Shown here piece by piece: positions 1-7,740 of a stretch of DNA of 64,000 bases (its first letter is position 1; each line of letters begins with the position of its first letter). The position numbers and the translations under genes were made by a program. Below the pieces are notes generated by a model, which was not told the DNA's origin, searched no databases, and saw nothing but the letters and a program-made list of their open reading frames with translations. The stretch covers positions 372,001-436,000 of the forward strand of contig NZ_JBAJHU010000002.1 of NCBI RefSeq assembly GCF_036867415.1, written 5' to 3'. This DNA comes from Rossellomorea sp036867415 (lineage in GTDB: Bacteria; Bacillota; Bacilli; Bacillales; Bacillaceae_B).

Positions 1-570
1 CCACTCCCCACCGCCCTTATACTCTTTTGCCATTCTGATCAAACCGGGAAACGACGCCACTTTTTCAAACTGCTCCCCCTCAATTCTCATATATCCCCAC
101 TCTCCGGCACTGAATGAATGGCCGGAGTAGAGCTGATTATTGATGATGATGCCTCCGCCAACACCTGTACCTACCGTCAGCATGAGGAAATTCTCAGCTC
201 CATGATCCCCGAGCCACTGTTCGCATAGTGCCGCACATTCTGCATCGTTTCTGACTTTGACGGGGAGGTTTAGTTCTTTTGAAATCAGCTGTTTAAGTTC
301 CATTCCTTTATACCCCGGGATATTGTTGCTCTCTCCCAGCACGATCCCTTTTTCAGCATCCACCCTGCCGGCGGTGCTGACGGCCACACCATCCGCTTCA
401 TAACTCTTCAGCATTTCCCTGCTTAAATGAATCAATTTTTTAACAATCGATGGTCCTCCCAGGTGAGCTTCGGTATCATCTAAAAAGCTTGCAGCTACAC
501 TTCCATCCTCACGCACAATTCCGTATTTAATATGTGTACCCCCGATGTCAAATGCGATAAATTGTTTCAC
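1..570 (-). CDS. ROK family sugar kinase, partial (N-terminal 190 residues)
   Basis: The reading frame is open from the left window edge to a GTG start at 570, preceded by AGGGGAGG four bases upstream. The translation begins MKQFIAFDIGGTHIKYGIV, which carries the N-terminal ATP-phosphate loop (DIGGT) of the ROK family. It continues with RNDAEC (catalytic Asp) and VGTGVGGG (second phosphate loop). No CxCG zinc cluster is visible before the window edge. ROK proteins are cytoplasmic glucose, fructose or glycoside kinases, or regulators; no N-terminal winged helix is present, so this is a kinase. The substrate cannot be told. It resembles the other ROK kinase at 50566-51471 more than the fructokinase at 17033. 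The gene continues outside the window. Confidence 0.85.
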   Translation of the reverse strand, partial: MKQFIAFDIGGTHIKYGIVREDGSVAASFLDDTEAHLGGPSIVKKLIHLSREMLKSYEADGVAVSTAGRVDAEKGIVLGESNNIPGYKGMELKQLISKELNLPVKVRNDAECAALCEQWLGDHGAENFLMLTVGTGVGGGIIINNQLYSGHSFSAGEWGYMRIEGEQFEKVASFPGLIRMAKEYKGGGEW

Positions 571-613
571 ATTACCTCCCCTTTCAGTAACTATGATGGA
601 ACAAGGAGGAGAA

Positions 614-652
614 GGTACATTGTCCCTCATGAATGGGACAATGTACCTGTCC
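614..652. repeat. GGGACA-type dispersed inverted repeat
   Basis: GGTACATTGTCCC (614-626) and GGGACAATGTACC (635-647) form a 13-bp perfect stem with an 8-base loop, followed by TGTCC. It is one copy of the repeat family seen throughout the first 49 kb. The rest of the gap 571-971 shows no convincing gene. Confidence 0.7.
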
Positions 653-971
653 AAAACCTTACTTCCTATTAGCATGTCTCTCAGCATAACGAACACATTA
701 CAAGCACACTCAAATTCATTTTGCTTTGACTTTAAAATAAATTCGCGGGGATTGTGGCGTCTTCCTGCATATTTCTTAACTATCTGGTTCAAAGAACTTC
801 TAAAAGATCTGTTTCAAAGTATTAAAACCTTCCTCTTGCCATACGAATTATTGTCTAGTTAATAGTACTATTCAATCGAAACTTTCATGGCTCCTCTCCC
901 CGTACCAATTAACAAGGAGGCAAACAAGTATGTGTTTTATAAAATCGTACCTCCTCTATTACGCTCCGCAC

Positions 972-1006
972 AAAAAATCCTCTACACCAGTCAGTGTAAA
1001 GGATTT
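972..1006 (-). terminator. Rho-independent terminator of the tasA-tapA-sipW operon
   Basis: AAATCCT-C-TACAC (975-987) pairs with GTGTA-A-AGGATTT (994-1006) around a 6-base loop. On the minus strand the hairpin is followed by a run of T. It starts 12 bases after the sipW stop codon. Confidence 0.75.
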
Positions 1007-1017
1007 GGAATATATTG

Positions 1018-1596
1018 TTATGAAATATTCTTTTCAATCGGGTCTTCTTTTTTGGATGAAAGATCTAAGGTGGAAATCGCTTTCCAGATCGTGAAGCCTG
1101 AGTAAAAGATGAGCAGAATTCCTGGAATGATGAACATTAACGCTCCATTTTTCGAATTCATGAAATTCATGAAGTAACCGATGAACGGGATGGTAAACCC
1201 TTTATACTCAGCCACTACATTCTCTGATAAAACGGGTTCAAGATCCGGAGCATCATTGTTATCTCCTTTGGTTTTGTACATTACATGTTCTCCGTTCTTG
1301 ACTACTTCCAATACTCTGTGTGTAATAAGGATGTTTTCTTTCTCTTTAAAGGTGATGACATCCCCTTCTTTGAAGCGGGTTAAGTCTCCTCCAGGCTTCA
1401 CTGCGATGATCGAACCCGTTTGAATGCCCGGCTCCATCGATCCTGACAACACTGTCTTTATTTGATATCCAAAGAACTCAGGCTCCCCGCCGGCAGCCTT
1501 TGAAGAGACGACTACGAATATCATCATAAACAGGACAGCATACAAGATAACGGTAATACTAGTGCTTACAACTTTTCTCACTACTTTTAAGTTCAT
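1018..1596 (-). CDS. sipW: SipW-type (ER-type) signal peptidase I
   Basis: This 192-residue membrane protein has an N-terminal membrane segment (about residues 10-32), a catalytic domain and a C-terminal membrane segment (about 150-172). The nucleophile motif SGSMEPG (Ser53) is followed by ITHRV with His93 where bacterial type I peptidases have Lys. That Ser-His arrangement marks the archaeal/ER-like SipW group. SipW removes the signal peptides of TasA and TapA and is needed for amyloid fibres in Bacillus biofilms. The gene is the last of a three-gene minus-strand operon, 23 bp after tapA, and is followed by a terminator. The length is close to that of B. subtilis SipW. The call is firm. Confidence 0.93.
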   Translation of the reverse strand: MNLKVVRKVVSTSITVILYAVLFMMIFVVVSSKAAGGEPEFFGYQIKTVLSGSMEPGIQTGSIIAVKPGGDLTRFKEGDVITFKEKENILITHRVLEVVKNGEHVMYKTKGDNNDAPDLEPVLSENVVAEYKGFTIPFIGYFMNFMNSKNGALMFIIPGILLIFYSGFTIWKAISTLDLSSKKEDPIEKNIS

Positions 1597-1619
1597 TGTT
1601 TATCTACCTTACCTTTCTG

Positions 1620-2555
1620 TTATTCTAGCGAATTATTATCACTTGTCGAAGAAGGTTCTTCTGCCGATTCTTCAGGATCTTTTTTCTTGACCGGCTTTAC
1701 ATCCGACTGCGGTTCACTTGCTGCTTTTACTTCGGCTTTTTCTTCAGGCTTTGTTTCTGGTTCGGGCTCTGCCGGGGCGGCCGGCTGTTCAGGTTCCGGC
1801 TTTTCTTCTACAGGTGGTGCCGATTCTTCTTTATTTTCCACTTTACTCTGATCTATCTTTGCCTCTTCAGGGTTCGTCACTTCCTGATTTTCTTGTTTAT
1901 CTTCTTTCTTAGTTGGTTCAGGCTTGGTTTTACCTCCGCCTTTATCTTCTTCGAGTTTATCTTGTTCACAGGTTATCGTGATGGTCTCACTCCATAATTC
2001 ATGTCTGATATCTTCTTTGTTTCCGTGACCAGGGCGTTGTAAGGCTTTGAATTTGTAGGCACCAGGTTCTGTTGTATGGTAGGTCAATATGTCACTTCCA
2101 CCTTCTACTATTGGTTGAATATCGCCACTGCTTATTTTTTCACCAAATTTCATAGGATTCTTGCCACTAGATTGATAATAAACCGTGTATTCTGTTGTAC
2201 CTTGCATTGTACTTCCAGTATTGATTATTCTCGCTGAAATTTCCTTAGGAGAGCAAGCTCTTATTGTCCTGTCTTGTTCATCAGGAAATTTCAAAGAACT
2301 TTTGTCCCAAATACTCCAAGTTCCTGCGGTGATGACACCAGTGACTTGGTCCTGATTGTTAAAATAGGCTCCGGTACTCCCATCTATGAACGAGCTGGTT
2401 ATGGTGGTGGCATACCAGATCGCCATCAGCTGGCATAACAGCTTCCACTTTTTGAATGGGGTTTTATGTTTTTTTGTTCTTGTGTATCTTATGGGGATCA
2501 CATCCTTTGGATATGTGATGGAATTTAAGTTCCTGCAGAAGACAGATTTAATCAT
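1620..2555 (-). CDS. tapA: TapA-like amyloid fibre anchoring/assembly protein
   Basis: I start this protein at ATG 2555, preceded by AGAGGA, giving 311 residues; an in-frame ATG at 2615 would run through the intercistronic hairpin. It has a basic N-terminus with membrane segment LLCQLMAIWYATTITSSF, followed by GAYF as in SipW-dependent exported proteins. A Cys-containing globular region (ACSPKEISARIINTG) ends near a second Cys (ITCEQDK). The last ~110 residues are a disordered Glu/Lys/Pro-rich tail. The two Cys, the CSP motif and the acidic tail match B. subtilis TapA, which nucleates TasA fibres at the cell wall. The tail is longer than in B. subtilis. Sequence identity is low, so the call rests on architecture plus the position between tasA and sipW. 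Confidence 0.82.
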   Translation of the reverse strand: MIKSVFCRNLNSITYPKDVIPIRYTRTKKHKTPFKKWKLLCQLMAIWYATTITSSFIDGSTGAYFNNQDQVTGVITAGTWSIWDKSSLKFPDEQDRTIRACSPKEISARIINTGSTMQGTTEYTVYYQSSGKNPMKFGEKISSGDIQPIVEGGSDILTYHTTEPGAYKFKALQRPGHGNKEDIRHELWSETITITCEQDKLEEDKGGGKTKPEPTKKEDKQENQEVTNPEEAKIDQSKVENKEESAPPVEEKPEPEQPAAPAEPEPETKPEEKAEVKAASEPQSDVKPVKKKDPEESAEEPSSTSDNNSLE

Positions 2556-2598
2556 TTCTATCCTCTGCAGAAATTTAAATGTTGATATTAAGAAAGGC

Positions 2599-2617
2599 AG
2601 GTGGGAACCACCCACCT
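2599..2617 (-). terminator. Hairpin between tasA and tapA, possible attenuator
   Basis: AGGTGGG (2599-2605) and CCCACCT (2611-2617) form a 7-bp GC-rich stem with a 5-base loop. It lies in the 78-base gap between the tasA stop and the tapA start and is followed on the minus strand by CCTTTCTT. It could lower tapA-sipW expression relative to tasA, the fibre subunit; this is inference. Confidence 0.5.
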
Positions 2618-2633
2618 TCCTATAAAACTTTAT

Positions 2634-3233
2634 TTATCTTTCTTCGCCATCAGTTTGCATACCAGTAAATGTCCATTCCAGATTCAGTGAATCTTGTTGG
2701 AACTCATTTTGATCAGAGCCATCATCAACAAATTCAAACTGAACATAAAGTAGGTCACTTGAGTTTGTTGCTAAACCTTCGGTTCCCCATCTGTCTCCAA
2801 AAATAGTCTCCCATGTATCTTCTACAGCTTCAGGGGACATGTTTGATAAATCAGCTAGAGTAGTAGAATAAACCGGAACATCTAACTTATCGACATTAAA
2901 CATGAAATTCACTTTAATGTGCTCACCCAAATCATTACCATTATTGTTGTTTCCGTGATCATTTACACTATAAGCAGTATCAAGTACAACATTCTTAATG
3001 TCCAATGTACCACCATTGACTAACTCAAAAGAGCGGAGCATCGTATCTCCCGGCTTTAAGTTGTTTACGTCAATAATTGTAGTTGGATCTACTGATAAAT
3101 CTAATTTACCTGCAGCAAAGGTATTACTTGCTGTAGCTGTATCACTAAAGTAAGCATATGTACCTCCCCCGACTAATGCTAATCCTAGTGCTGCTGATGC
3201 TACGCCTAAACCTAATTTTTGCTTAATACCCAT
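2634..3233 (-). CDS. tasA: TasA/camelysin (CalY) family amyloid fibre protein
   Basis: This 199-residue protein starts at ATG 3233 after AAGGAGG. The N-terminus has the SipW-dependent signal peptide form: a short basic start, hydrophobic segment LGLALVGGGTYAYFSDT, then FAAGKLDLSVDP, as in TasA and CalY. The mature part is a beta-rich domain of about 170 residues with the expected (L)KPGDTM and VNGGTLDIKNV motifs. TasA is exported, processed by SipW and assembles into biofilm fibres. It is first in the operon tasA-tapA-sipW, unlike the tapA-sipW-tasA order of B. subtilis. It is shorter than B. subtilis TasA and close to camelysin in size. Upstream DNA carries SinR-like boxes. Confidence 0.9.
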   Translation of the reverse strand: MGIKQKLGLGVASAALGLALVGGGTYAYFSDTATASNTFAAGKLDLSVDPTTIIDVNNLKPGDTMLRSFELVNGGTLDIKNVVLDTAYSVNDHGNNNNGNDLGEHIKVNFMFNVDKLDVPVYSTTLADLSNMSPEAVEDTWETIFGDRWGTEGLATNSSDLLYVQFEFVDDGSDQNEFQQDSLNLEWTFTGMQTDGEER

Positions 3234-3288
3234 TTCTAAATTCCTCCTTGTTTTCCCTTAGTTATTGATTCGTTTAAGAGTCTGTTTT

Positions 3289-3455
3289 GTTCTTTTTAAC
3301 GAACCTTACATTTGAAGTATAAGACAAATGTCATGTATTGAAAAACTTCAATTACAGCCATTTATTCGTTAAAAAGAACATTAATCGTTCGTTTTCTCGT
3401 TATAGCTCTAGTTATCTTACTATTTAGTAAATTATTAAGAACATTTTCGTTCTTT
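3289..3455 (-). promoter_or_regulatory. Candidate SinR operators and promoter of the tasA operon
   Basis: The B. subtilis SinR box is GTTCTYT. GTTCTTT occurs at 3289-3295 and 3449-3455, and its complement AAAGAAC at 3373-3379. TAAGAAC (3436-3442, one mismatch) faces the 3449 box as an inverted pair six bases apart. A possible -10 (TATACT on the minus strand, 3316-3321) lies between the boxes. The binding is inferred from the motif and the biofilm context. Confidence 0.6.
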
Positions 3456-3500
3456 ATAGTTTACAAATTGATGTACTGCTCAGCTCTGCCATTATTCAAA

Positions 3501-3544
3501 AAAAGCGGTGAATCCTAAGCTTGCCTGCCTGATCCACCGCTTTT
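3501..3544 (-). terminator. Rho-independent terminator
   Basis: AAAAGCGGTG (3501-3510) pairs with CACCGCTTTT (3535-3544). Read on the minus strand the stem ends in CCGCTTTTTTT. It follows the broken acyltransferase gene, insulating the tasA promoter. Confidence 0.75.
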
Positions 3545-3717
3545 GCTATCTAAGCCTACAAGGAATGAACACCGTAAGCTTATACCGCTAAACGTATAGC
3601 TAAGCCTATATATTTTTCGTTAATAACGATTCATATTTCACAGATAAGAAGAGAATACTTTTGGCATTCCTGAATAGTATAAACTCATTTCAGGCGTTAC
3701 ATGACATTCAAACTCTT

Positions 3718-4192
3718 TTATTCCAACGCATCCAGCAAAGGATCACGTAAAGCCCCGGCCATCGTCCTCGAATACAACGTCGACAAATGATGATAATCCC
3801 TATAATTCAGAACATTCCCGACAACTGGAGGGCAGGTAAATCTTCCTTTACTGCCAAGGGCGATGACACCGGCTTCTTACCTGAAGCAGGTTTCACATCA
3901 TTCGAAATGGACATGGCCCCCAGGTACTCCTCCAAACCATATTTTTGCTCATCCTGACCTGCTACATAATAAGCCCATCCTGCATTCACACAGAATAATG
4001 GAATTAATAAACTTGCCAGAACAGCCGCCAATTTCTTTTTTGATTTTTTAATACTGATATTCCGGACCGGCGTTTCGAGAATTCTGACAGAAGCCAGGGA
4101 TAATAAGAACGCACTCACGATGATTAACAGTCCGTCGACAAAAGGTACTGTTTCTAACAGGTTCTTCCCTTTTCTCTTTTGCCCTTTCGCAT
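3718..4192 (-). pseudogene. Remnant of an OatA-like acyltransferase/SGNH protein
   Basis: The minus-strand frame from about 4190 reads NLLETVPFVDGLLIIVSAFLL then RILETPVR, the last membrane helices and E-x-P-x-R signature of acyltransferase-3 proteins. One further membrane helix and a linker follow, and the frame stops at 3807. The frame GNVLNYRDYHHLSTLYSRTM... immediately downstream (3718 to about 3804) is in another phase. It is the C-terminus of an SGNH domain with its Asp-x-x-His (DYHH) pair, ending ...LLDALE. Almost the whole SGNH domain and the first eight or so helices are missing. So the gene has lost its 5' part, suffered an internal deletion and a frameshift. Intact relatives O-acetylate peptidoglycan or other glycans at the membrane. 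Confidence 0.75.
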
Positions 4193-4377
4193 ATTATGCA
4201 GAACGATTTATTTAGCATCTGGCAGTCTGGCAGGACACATAACTTGCATCCAACTCCAGTGTCGAAAAATATTGTTTCGAATGCCTTTAAAAAGCTATTC
4301 CCATTTATGTCACTGGTCATTATAATTATTTCAGGAACTTATTTCCTATACTCGTATTTTCTTGAAGGAGAATGAAC

Positions 4378-5451
4378 ATGGTCACGAAGAAAATATTAAC
4401 TACTACTGTTTTGGCAACTTCTCTATTATTTTCAAGCACATCAATTATTTACCCTGGTTATTCGGCGGAAGCCGCACAGGCGGTCAATTATCAGCTGGAG
4501 TTGGATAAATTCTCTTCTCACTATGCAGGCATCATCCGTACGCTGGAAAGCTATACAAAGAAGATTGATGTTGCAAAGTCAGAAAATGAAATGATGAATT
4601 TGTACGAAGCGTATTTAAATTATTTTGATGACGTATTAGAGAAAGAAGCTCCTATCAATCCTTCGAACACTGCCATCGTGGAGTTGGATGAATATATTTA
4701 TAATAGTTTAATTGAAGTTTATAATTCGGAGATTGATACAATCGACTATTATAATGGAGATCTATCAGGGGAAGATTACAAGAAAGCTCTCAAAACGATG
4801 GAAACCAATGTTGCACAGCAAGAGAAGTTTTTCAATCAGACAGCTAAAAGCTACAAATCTAGGCACCGCATTACCTTCAGTAAAGACATGTATTATCTCC
4901 TAGGAGAAAATCCTCCAGCTAAAACTGAAAAAACAAGCACTTATAAAGTGAAGAGTGGAGACACCCTCTCTGCAATTGCGAAGAAATACAATACAACGGT
5001 AAACAGCCTGAAAAAACTTAATAACTTAAAGAGCCACCGGATCTATGCAGGACAAACGCTGAAGATATCCGGTACTGCTCCTAAGCCAGCAAATAGCGAT
5101 AGTGAAAATCTGGCAAAAACAACGACTTACAAAGTAAAAAATGGCGATACACTCTCAGCCATCGCAAAGAAATACAAAATGACCGTAAACAGCTTGAGAA
5201 AGCTTAACAATCTTAAAACTGATATGATCTATGTTGGACAGGCTTTGAAAGTTTCCAGCTCTGCACCAGTTAATTCAAAAGGTAAGAACGCTGACCCTTC
5301 AAAGTCGACGACTTATAAAGTAAAGAAAGGCGACACCCTTTCCTCCATAGCTAAAAAATACAACACCACAGTGAGCAAGCTAAAAAAGGCAAACAAGCTG
5401 ATCAGTGACCGTATTTATGCAGGGGAAGTTTTAAAGGTTAAGGGTATGTAA
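4378..5451 (+). CDS. Secreted protein with three C-terminal LysM domains
   Basis: I choose ATG 4378, seven bases after GAAGGAG; ATG 4372 is too close to that site. The product has 357 residues. A signal peptide (KKILTTTVLATSLLFSSTS...) ends near SAEAAQA. Residues about 30-175 are a helical region with no family I recognise. Three LysM repeats of about 45 residues follow, each beginning TYKVKxGDTLSxIAKKY and ending (I/M)YxGxxLKV, separated by Ser/Lys/Pro linkers. LysM binds GlcNAc in peptidoglycan, so the protein probably sits in the cell wall. No hydrolase domain is visible. The gene stands alone. Confidence 0.85.
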   Translation: MVTKKILTTTVLATSLLFSSTSIIYPGYSAEAAQAVNYQLELDKFSSHYAGIIRTLESYTKKIDVAKSENEMMNLYEAYLNYFDDVLEKEAPINPSNTAIVELDEYIYNSLIEVYNSEIDTIDYYNGDLSGEDYKKALKTMETNVAQQEKFFNQTAKSYKSRHRITFSKDMYYLLGENPPAKTEKTSTYKVKSGDTLSAIAKKYNTTVNSLKKLNNLKSHRIYAGQTLKISGTAPKPANSDSENLAKTTTYKVKNGDTLSAIAKKYKMTVNSLRKLNNLKTDMIYVGQALKVSSSAPVNSKGKNADPSKSTTYKVKKGDTLSSIAKKYNTTVSKLKKANKLISDRIYAGEVLKVKGM

Positions 5452-5540
5452 AGCTTTGTTAGCAGTTTAAAAGATTCGGCTTTGAATTCTTCTCATCCGA
5501 AATCGAAGGCAAGGCTGCAGTCACCTTGAACCATGACATT

Positions 5541-5623
5541 GGGACGCGGAGACAGGTCCCTTGTCCCATTGATCTATACTTCAAACCATCACATGGTACA
5601 CTGTACATGTCCCCGGGTCCCAC
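5541..5623. repeat. GGGACA-type dispersed repeat, two units
   Basis: GGGACGCGGAGACAGGTCCC then TTGTCCC (5541-5567), followed by a second unit GGTACACTGTACATGTCCCC (5595-5614) and GGTCCC. It lies between the LysM gene and the manP terminator. Confidence 0.6.
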
Positions 5624-5630
5624 CCATTCA

Positions 5631-5661
5631 AAAGCCCGTCCCTCATCGAGGGACGGGCTTT
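5631..5661 (-). terminator. Terminator of manP
   Basis: AAAGCCCGTCCCTC (5631-5644) and GAGGGACGGGCTTT (5648-5661) make a 14-bp perfect stem with a 3-base loop, directly after the manP stop codon. It is symmetrical enough to serve the LysM gene from the other side. Confidence 0.8.
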
Positions 5662-5665
5662 CAAT

Positions 5666-7606
5666 TTATTTAATCTCTTCCAATAACCCCAAAGCTTCCT
5701 CCCTGCTCTGCACATTCAACAACTTCTCTCGATACTCTTCATCCATCAACTGACGGGACAGCAGCTGAAGAATCTTGAGGTGTTCATTGCCTTCGCTTTC
5801 TTTCGGAACGGCAATCATGAAGATCAACTTCGCATCAGAGCCGTCCAGACTGTTCCAATCGACTCCATCCTTCTTGATGCCGAAAACCACGCTTGGTTGT
5901 TTCACTGCATCCGATTTACCGTGAGGAATCGCGATGTTCATGCCGATTCCAGTCGTGCTCTCTTCTTCCCGGCTGATGATGGCTTCTTTGAAGGACCCCG
6001 AAGATGTGATACTTCCTGATTGCTTTAACAAATAGATCATTTCGTCGATCACATCGTCGCGTGTGGATCCATCTAAATCCACATTAATAAGATTAAGATT
6101 CGTGATGTCTGTCAATTGGTTGATTTCGCTGAGTTCCGCCTTTGACTGCGGCATTTCTTCTGGTGCTTTCTCAGACTTTGATTTAACCTCTTCTTCTGTC
6201 ACAACACTTCCGGCAACTTCTTCGTGAACTTCCTTCTTCAACAGGTTCACGACTACTGCCGTAACAATCGAACCTGCAATGACAGCGATAAAGAACATCA
6301 CCACATGATCAACTGCGCCAAGAACAGCAACAATCGGTCCTCCATGAGCCACCCTGTCTCCTACATGCCCAAGCATGGCAATGACTGAACCCGTCATCGA
6401 TCCGACCATAATACTTGGAATGACACGCAGTGGATCTTGGGCTGCAAACGGGATCGCACCTTCTGTGATGCCGAATAACCCCATCGTAAACGAAGCTTTT
6501 CCTGTTTCTCTTTCAGCAGATTGGAATTTCTTTTTCCCCATGAATGTCGCAAGTCCCATCCCGATCGGCGGGATACAGATGGCAACGGCGATCGGCCCCA
6601 TGATTTCATAGTTTCCCTCTGCGATCATCGCTGAGCCGAATAAAAAGGCAACCTTATTGACCGGTCCTCCCATATCGAATGAAATCATTGCTCCGAGGAT
6701 CAATGCCAGTAAAATAGAGCTTGTCCCCTGCATACCTGCAAGCCAATCCGTCAGCACCGTGAAAATCCCGGCTACAGGAGCACCGATCAGGAAAACAAAT
6801 GCCAGTCCGACAATCAGGGATGACAGAACCGGTATGATGATGATCGGCATGATGGGCTGGATCGCTTTAGGAACTTTGATTTTCTTAATATAAAGGGCAA
6901 CATAACCTGCCAGGAAACCGGCGATGATTCCGCCAATGAAACCTGCGCCAGCTTCACTTCCATAGAAGCTTCCATTCGCTGCGATGTAACCACCGACCAC
7001 ACCGGGAGCCAGACCAGGTCTGTCGGCGATGCTGTACGCTATGAATCCGGCAAGGATCGGTACCATGAAGGTAAACGAAGCTCCTCCGATTGCTTCGATG
7101 CTTTTCCAGAATGAATCATCAGGTATGGACAATCCGCCCGGCGTTTTCACACCGCCCATAGTCAATGCAACGGCAATCAATAATCCGCCGATCACGATGA
7201 ACGGAATCATATACGATACACCGTTCATTAAATGACGGTAAATCGGATTTTCCTTCCTGTCATTCGCCTTCTTCTCTTCACCAGAGGCTGCATGATGGAC
7301 CGGCACATCTCCGCTCATGACTTTTTTGATGAGCTGTTCAGGCTTGCGGATGCCGTCCTGCACGCCTGCCGCTAATACTTTCTTACCATGGAAACGATCT
7401 TTGTTGACCGTTTTATCGGCAGCAATGATGATGCCGTCTGCTTCTTCGATATCCTTCATTGAAAATTCGTTTTCGACTCCTATCGAGCCCTGTGTTTCTA
7501 CTTTTAGTTGGATGCCCAGCTCTTTCGCTGCCTTTTCCAAATTCTCAGCAGCCATATAGGTGTGGGCGATTCCATTAGGACATGATGTGATGGCTAGTAG
7601 TTTCAT
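5666..7606 (-). CDS. manP: Mannose-specific PTS enzyme IIBCA (ManP)
   Basis: This 646-residue fructose-family PTS permease has the order IIB-IIC-IIA. IIB (residues 1-100) carries the phosphocysteine in TSCPNGIAHT (Cys9). The IIC membrane part spans about 120-470. After a Glu-rich linker, IIA (about 495-646) has the phosphohistidine in IAIPHGKS (His562). It takes up and phosphorylates a hexose, giving mannose-6-phosphate if ManP is right. The length (B. subtilis ManP 650), domain order and an adjacent ManR-type regulator favour mannose over fructose; FruA is usually with a DeoR regulator and fruK, which are absent here. manA lies at 15929 in the same block. A cre box and a strong dyad precede the gene. 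Confidence 0.85.
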   Translation of the reverse strand: MKLLAITSCPNGIAHTYMAAENLEKAAKELGIQLKVETQGSIGVENEFSMKDIEEADGIIIAADKTVNKDRFHGKKVLAAGVQDGIRKPEQLIKKVMSGDVPVHHAASGEEKKANDRKENPIYRHLMNGVSYMIPFIVIGGLLIAVALTMGGVKTPGGLSIPDDSFWKSIEAIGGASFTFMVPILAGFIAYSIADRPGLAPGVVGGYIAANGSFYGSEAGAGFIGGIIAGFLAGYVALYIKKIKVPKAIQPIMPIIIIPVLSSLIVGLAFVFLIGAPVAGIFTVLTDWLAGMQGTSSILLALILGAMISFDMGGPVNKVAFLFGSAMIAEGNYEIMGPIAVAICIPPIGMGLATFMGKKKFQSAERETGKASFTMGLFGITEGAIPFAAQDPLRVIPSIMVGSMTGSVIAMLGHVGDRVAHGGPIVAVLGAVDHVVMFFIAVIAGSIVTAVVVNLLKKEVHEEVAGSVVTEEEVKSKSEKAPEEMPQSKAELSEINQLTDITNLNLINVDLDGSTRDDVIDEMIYLLKQSGSITSSGSFKEAIISREEESTTGIGMNIAIPHGKSDAVKQPSVVFGIKKDGVDWNSLDGSDAKLIFMIAVPKESEGNEHLKILQLLSRQLMDEEYREKLLNVQSREEALGLLEEIK

Positions 7607-7627
7607 CTCTAACTCTCCAATCTATTT

Positions 7628-7641
7628 CGTAATCGCTTACA
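7628..7641 (-). promoter_or_regulatory. CcpA cre box upstream of manP
   Basis: Minus-strand TGTAAGCGATTACG matches the cre consensus TGWAANCGNTNWCA at all but the last position. It lies 22 bases upstream of the manP start, consistent with carbon catabolite repression. Confidence 0.7.
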
Positions 7642-7680
7642 TTTACTGTACACCTTTGCTGCAGCACATAAAGTCCTTTC

Positions 7681-7703
7681 TTTTACCGGAGCTTCCGGTA
7701 AAA
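7681..7703 (-). promoter_or_regulatory. Perfect 10-bp dyad, candidate ManR operator of manP
   Basis: TTTTACCGGA (7681-7690) and TCCGGTAAAA (7694-7703) form a perfect dyad with a three-base centre, about 75 bp before manP. No T run follows, so it is not a terminator. ManR activates PmanP in B. subtilis, and this is the obvious candidate site; the assignment is inference. Confidence 0.55.
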
Positions 7704-7716
7704 AGGCAAAATTAAA

Positions 7717-7740
7717 AAGCAAGGCACCTTCACCTTGCTT
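7717..7740 (-). terminator. Terminator of manR overlapping its stop codon
   Basis: AAGCAAGG (7717-7724) pairs with CCTTGCTT (7733-7740). On the minus strand the stem runs into CTTTTTAATTTT. It separates manR from manP. Confidence 0.7.

Noticed and set aside
545..862. A 105-codon plus-strand frame
   Set aside because: It starts inside the antisense of the ROK gene and crosses a repeat; no coding character.
4048..4320. A 90-codon minus-strand frame overlapping the acyltransferase remnant
   Set aside because: The acyltransferase motif lies in the other phase; this frame has no ribosome site or family match.
5666..7606. Fructose-specific PTS (FruA) as the identity of the IIBCA permease
   Set aside because: A ManR-type regulator adjoins, manA lies in the same block and fruR/fruK are absent, so ManP fits better.
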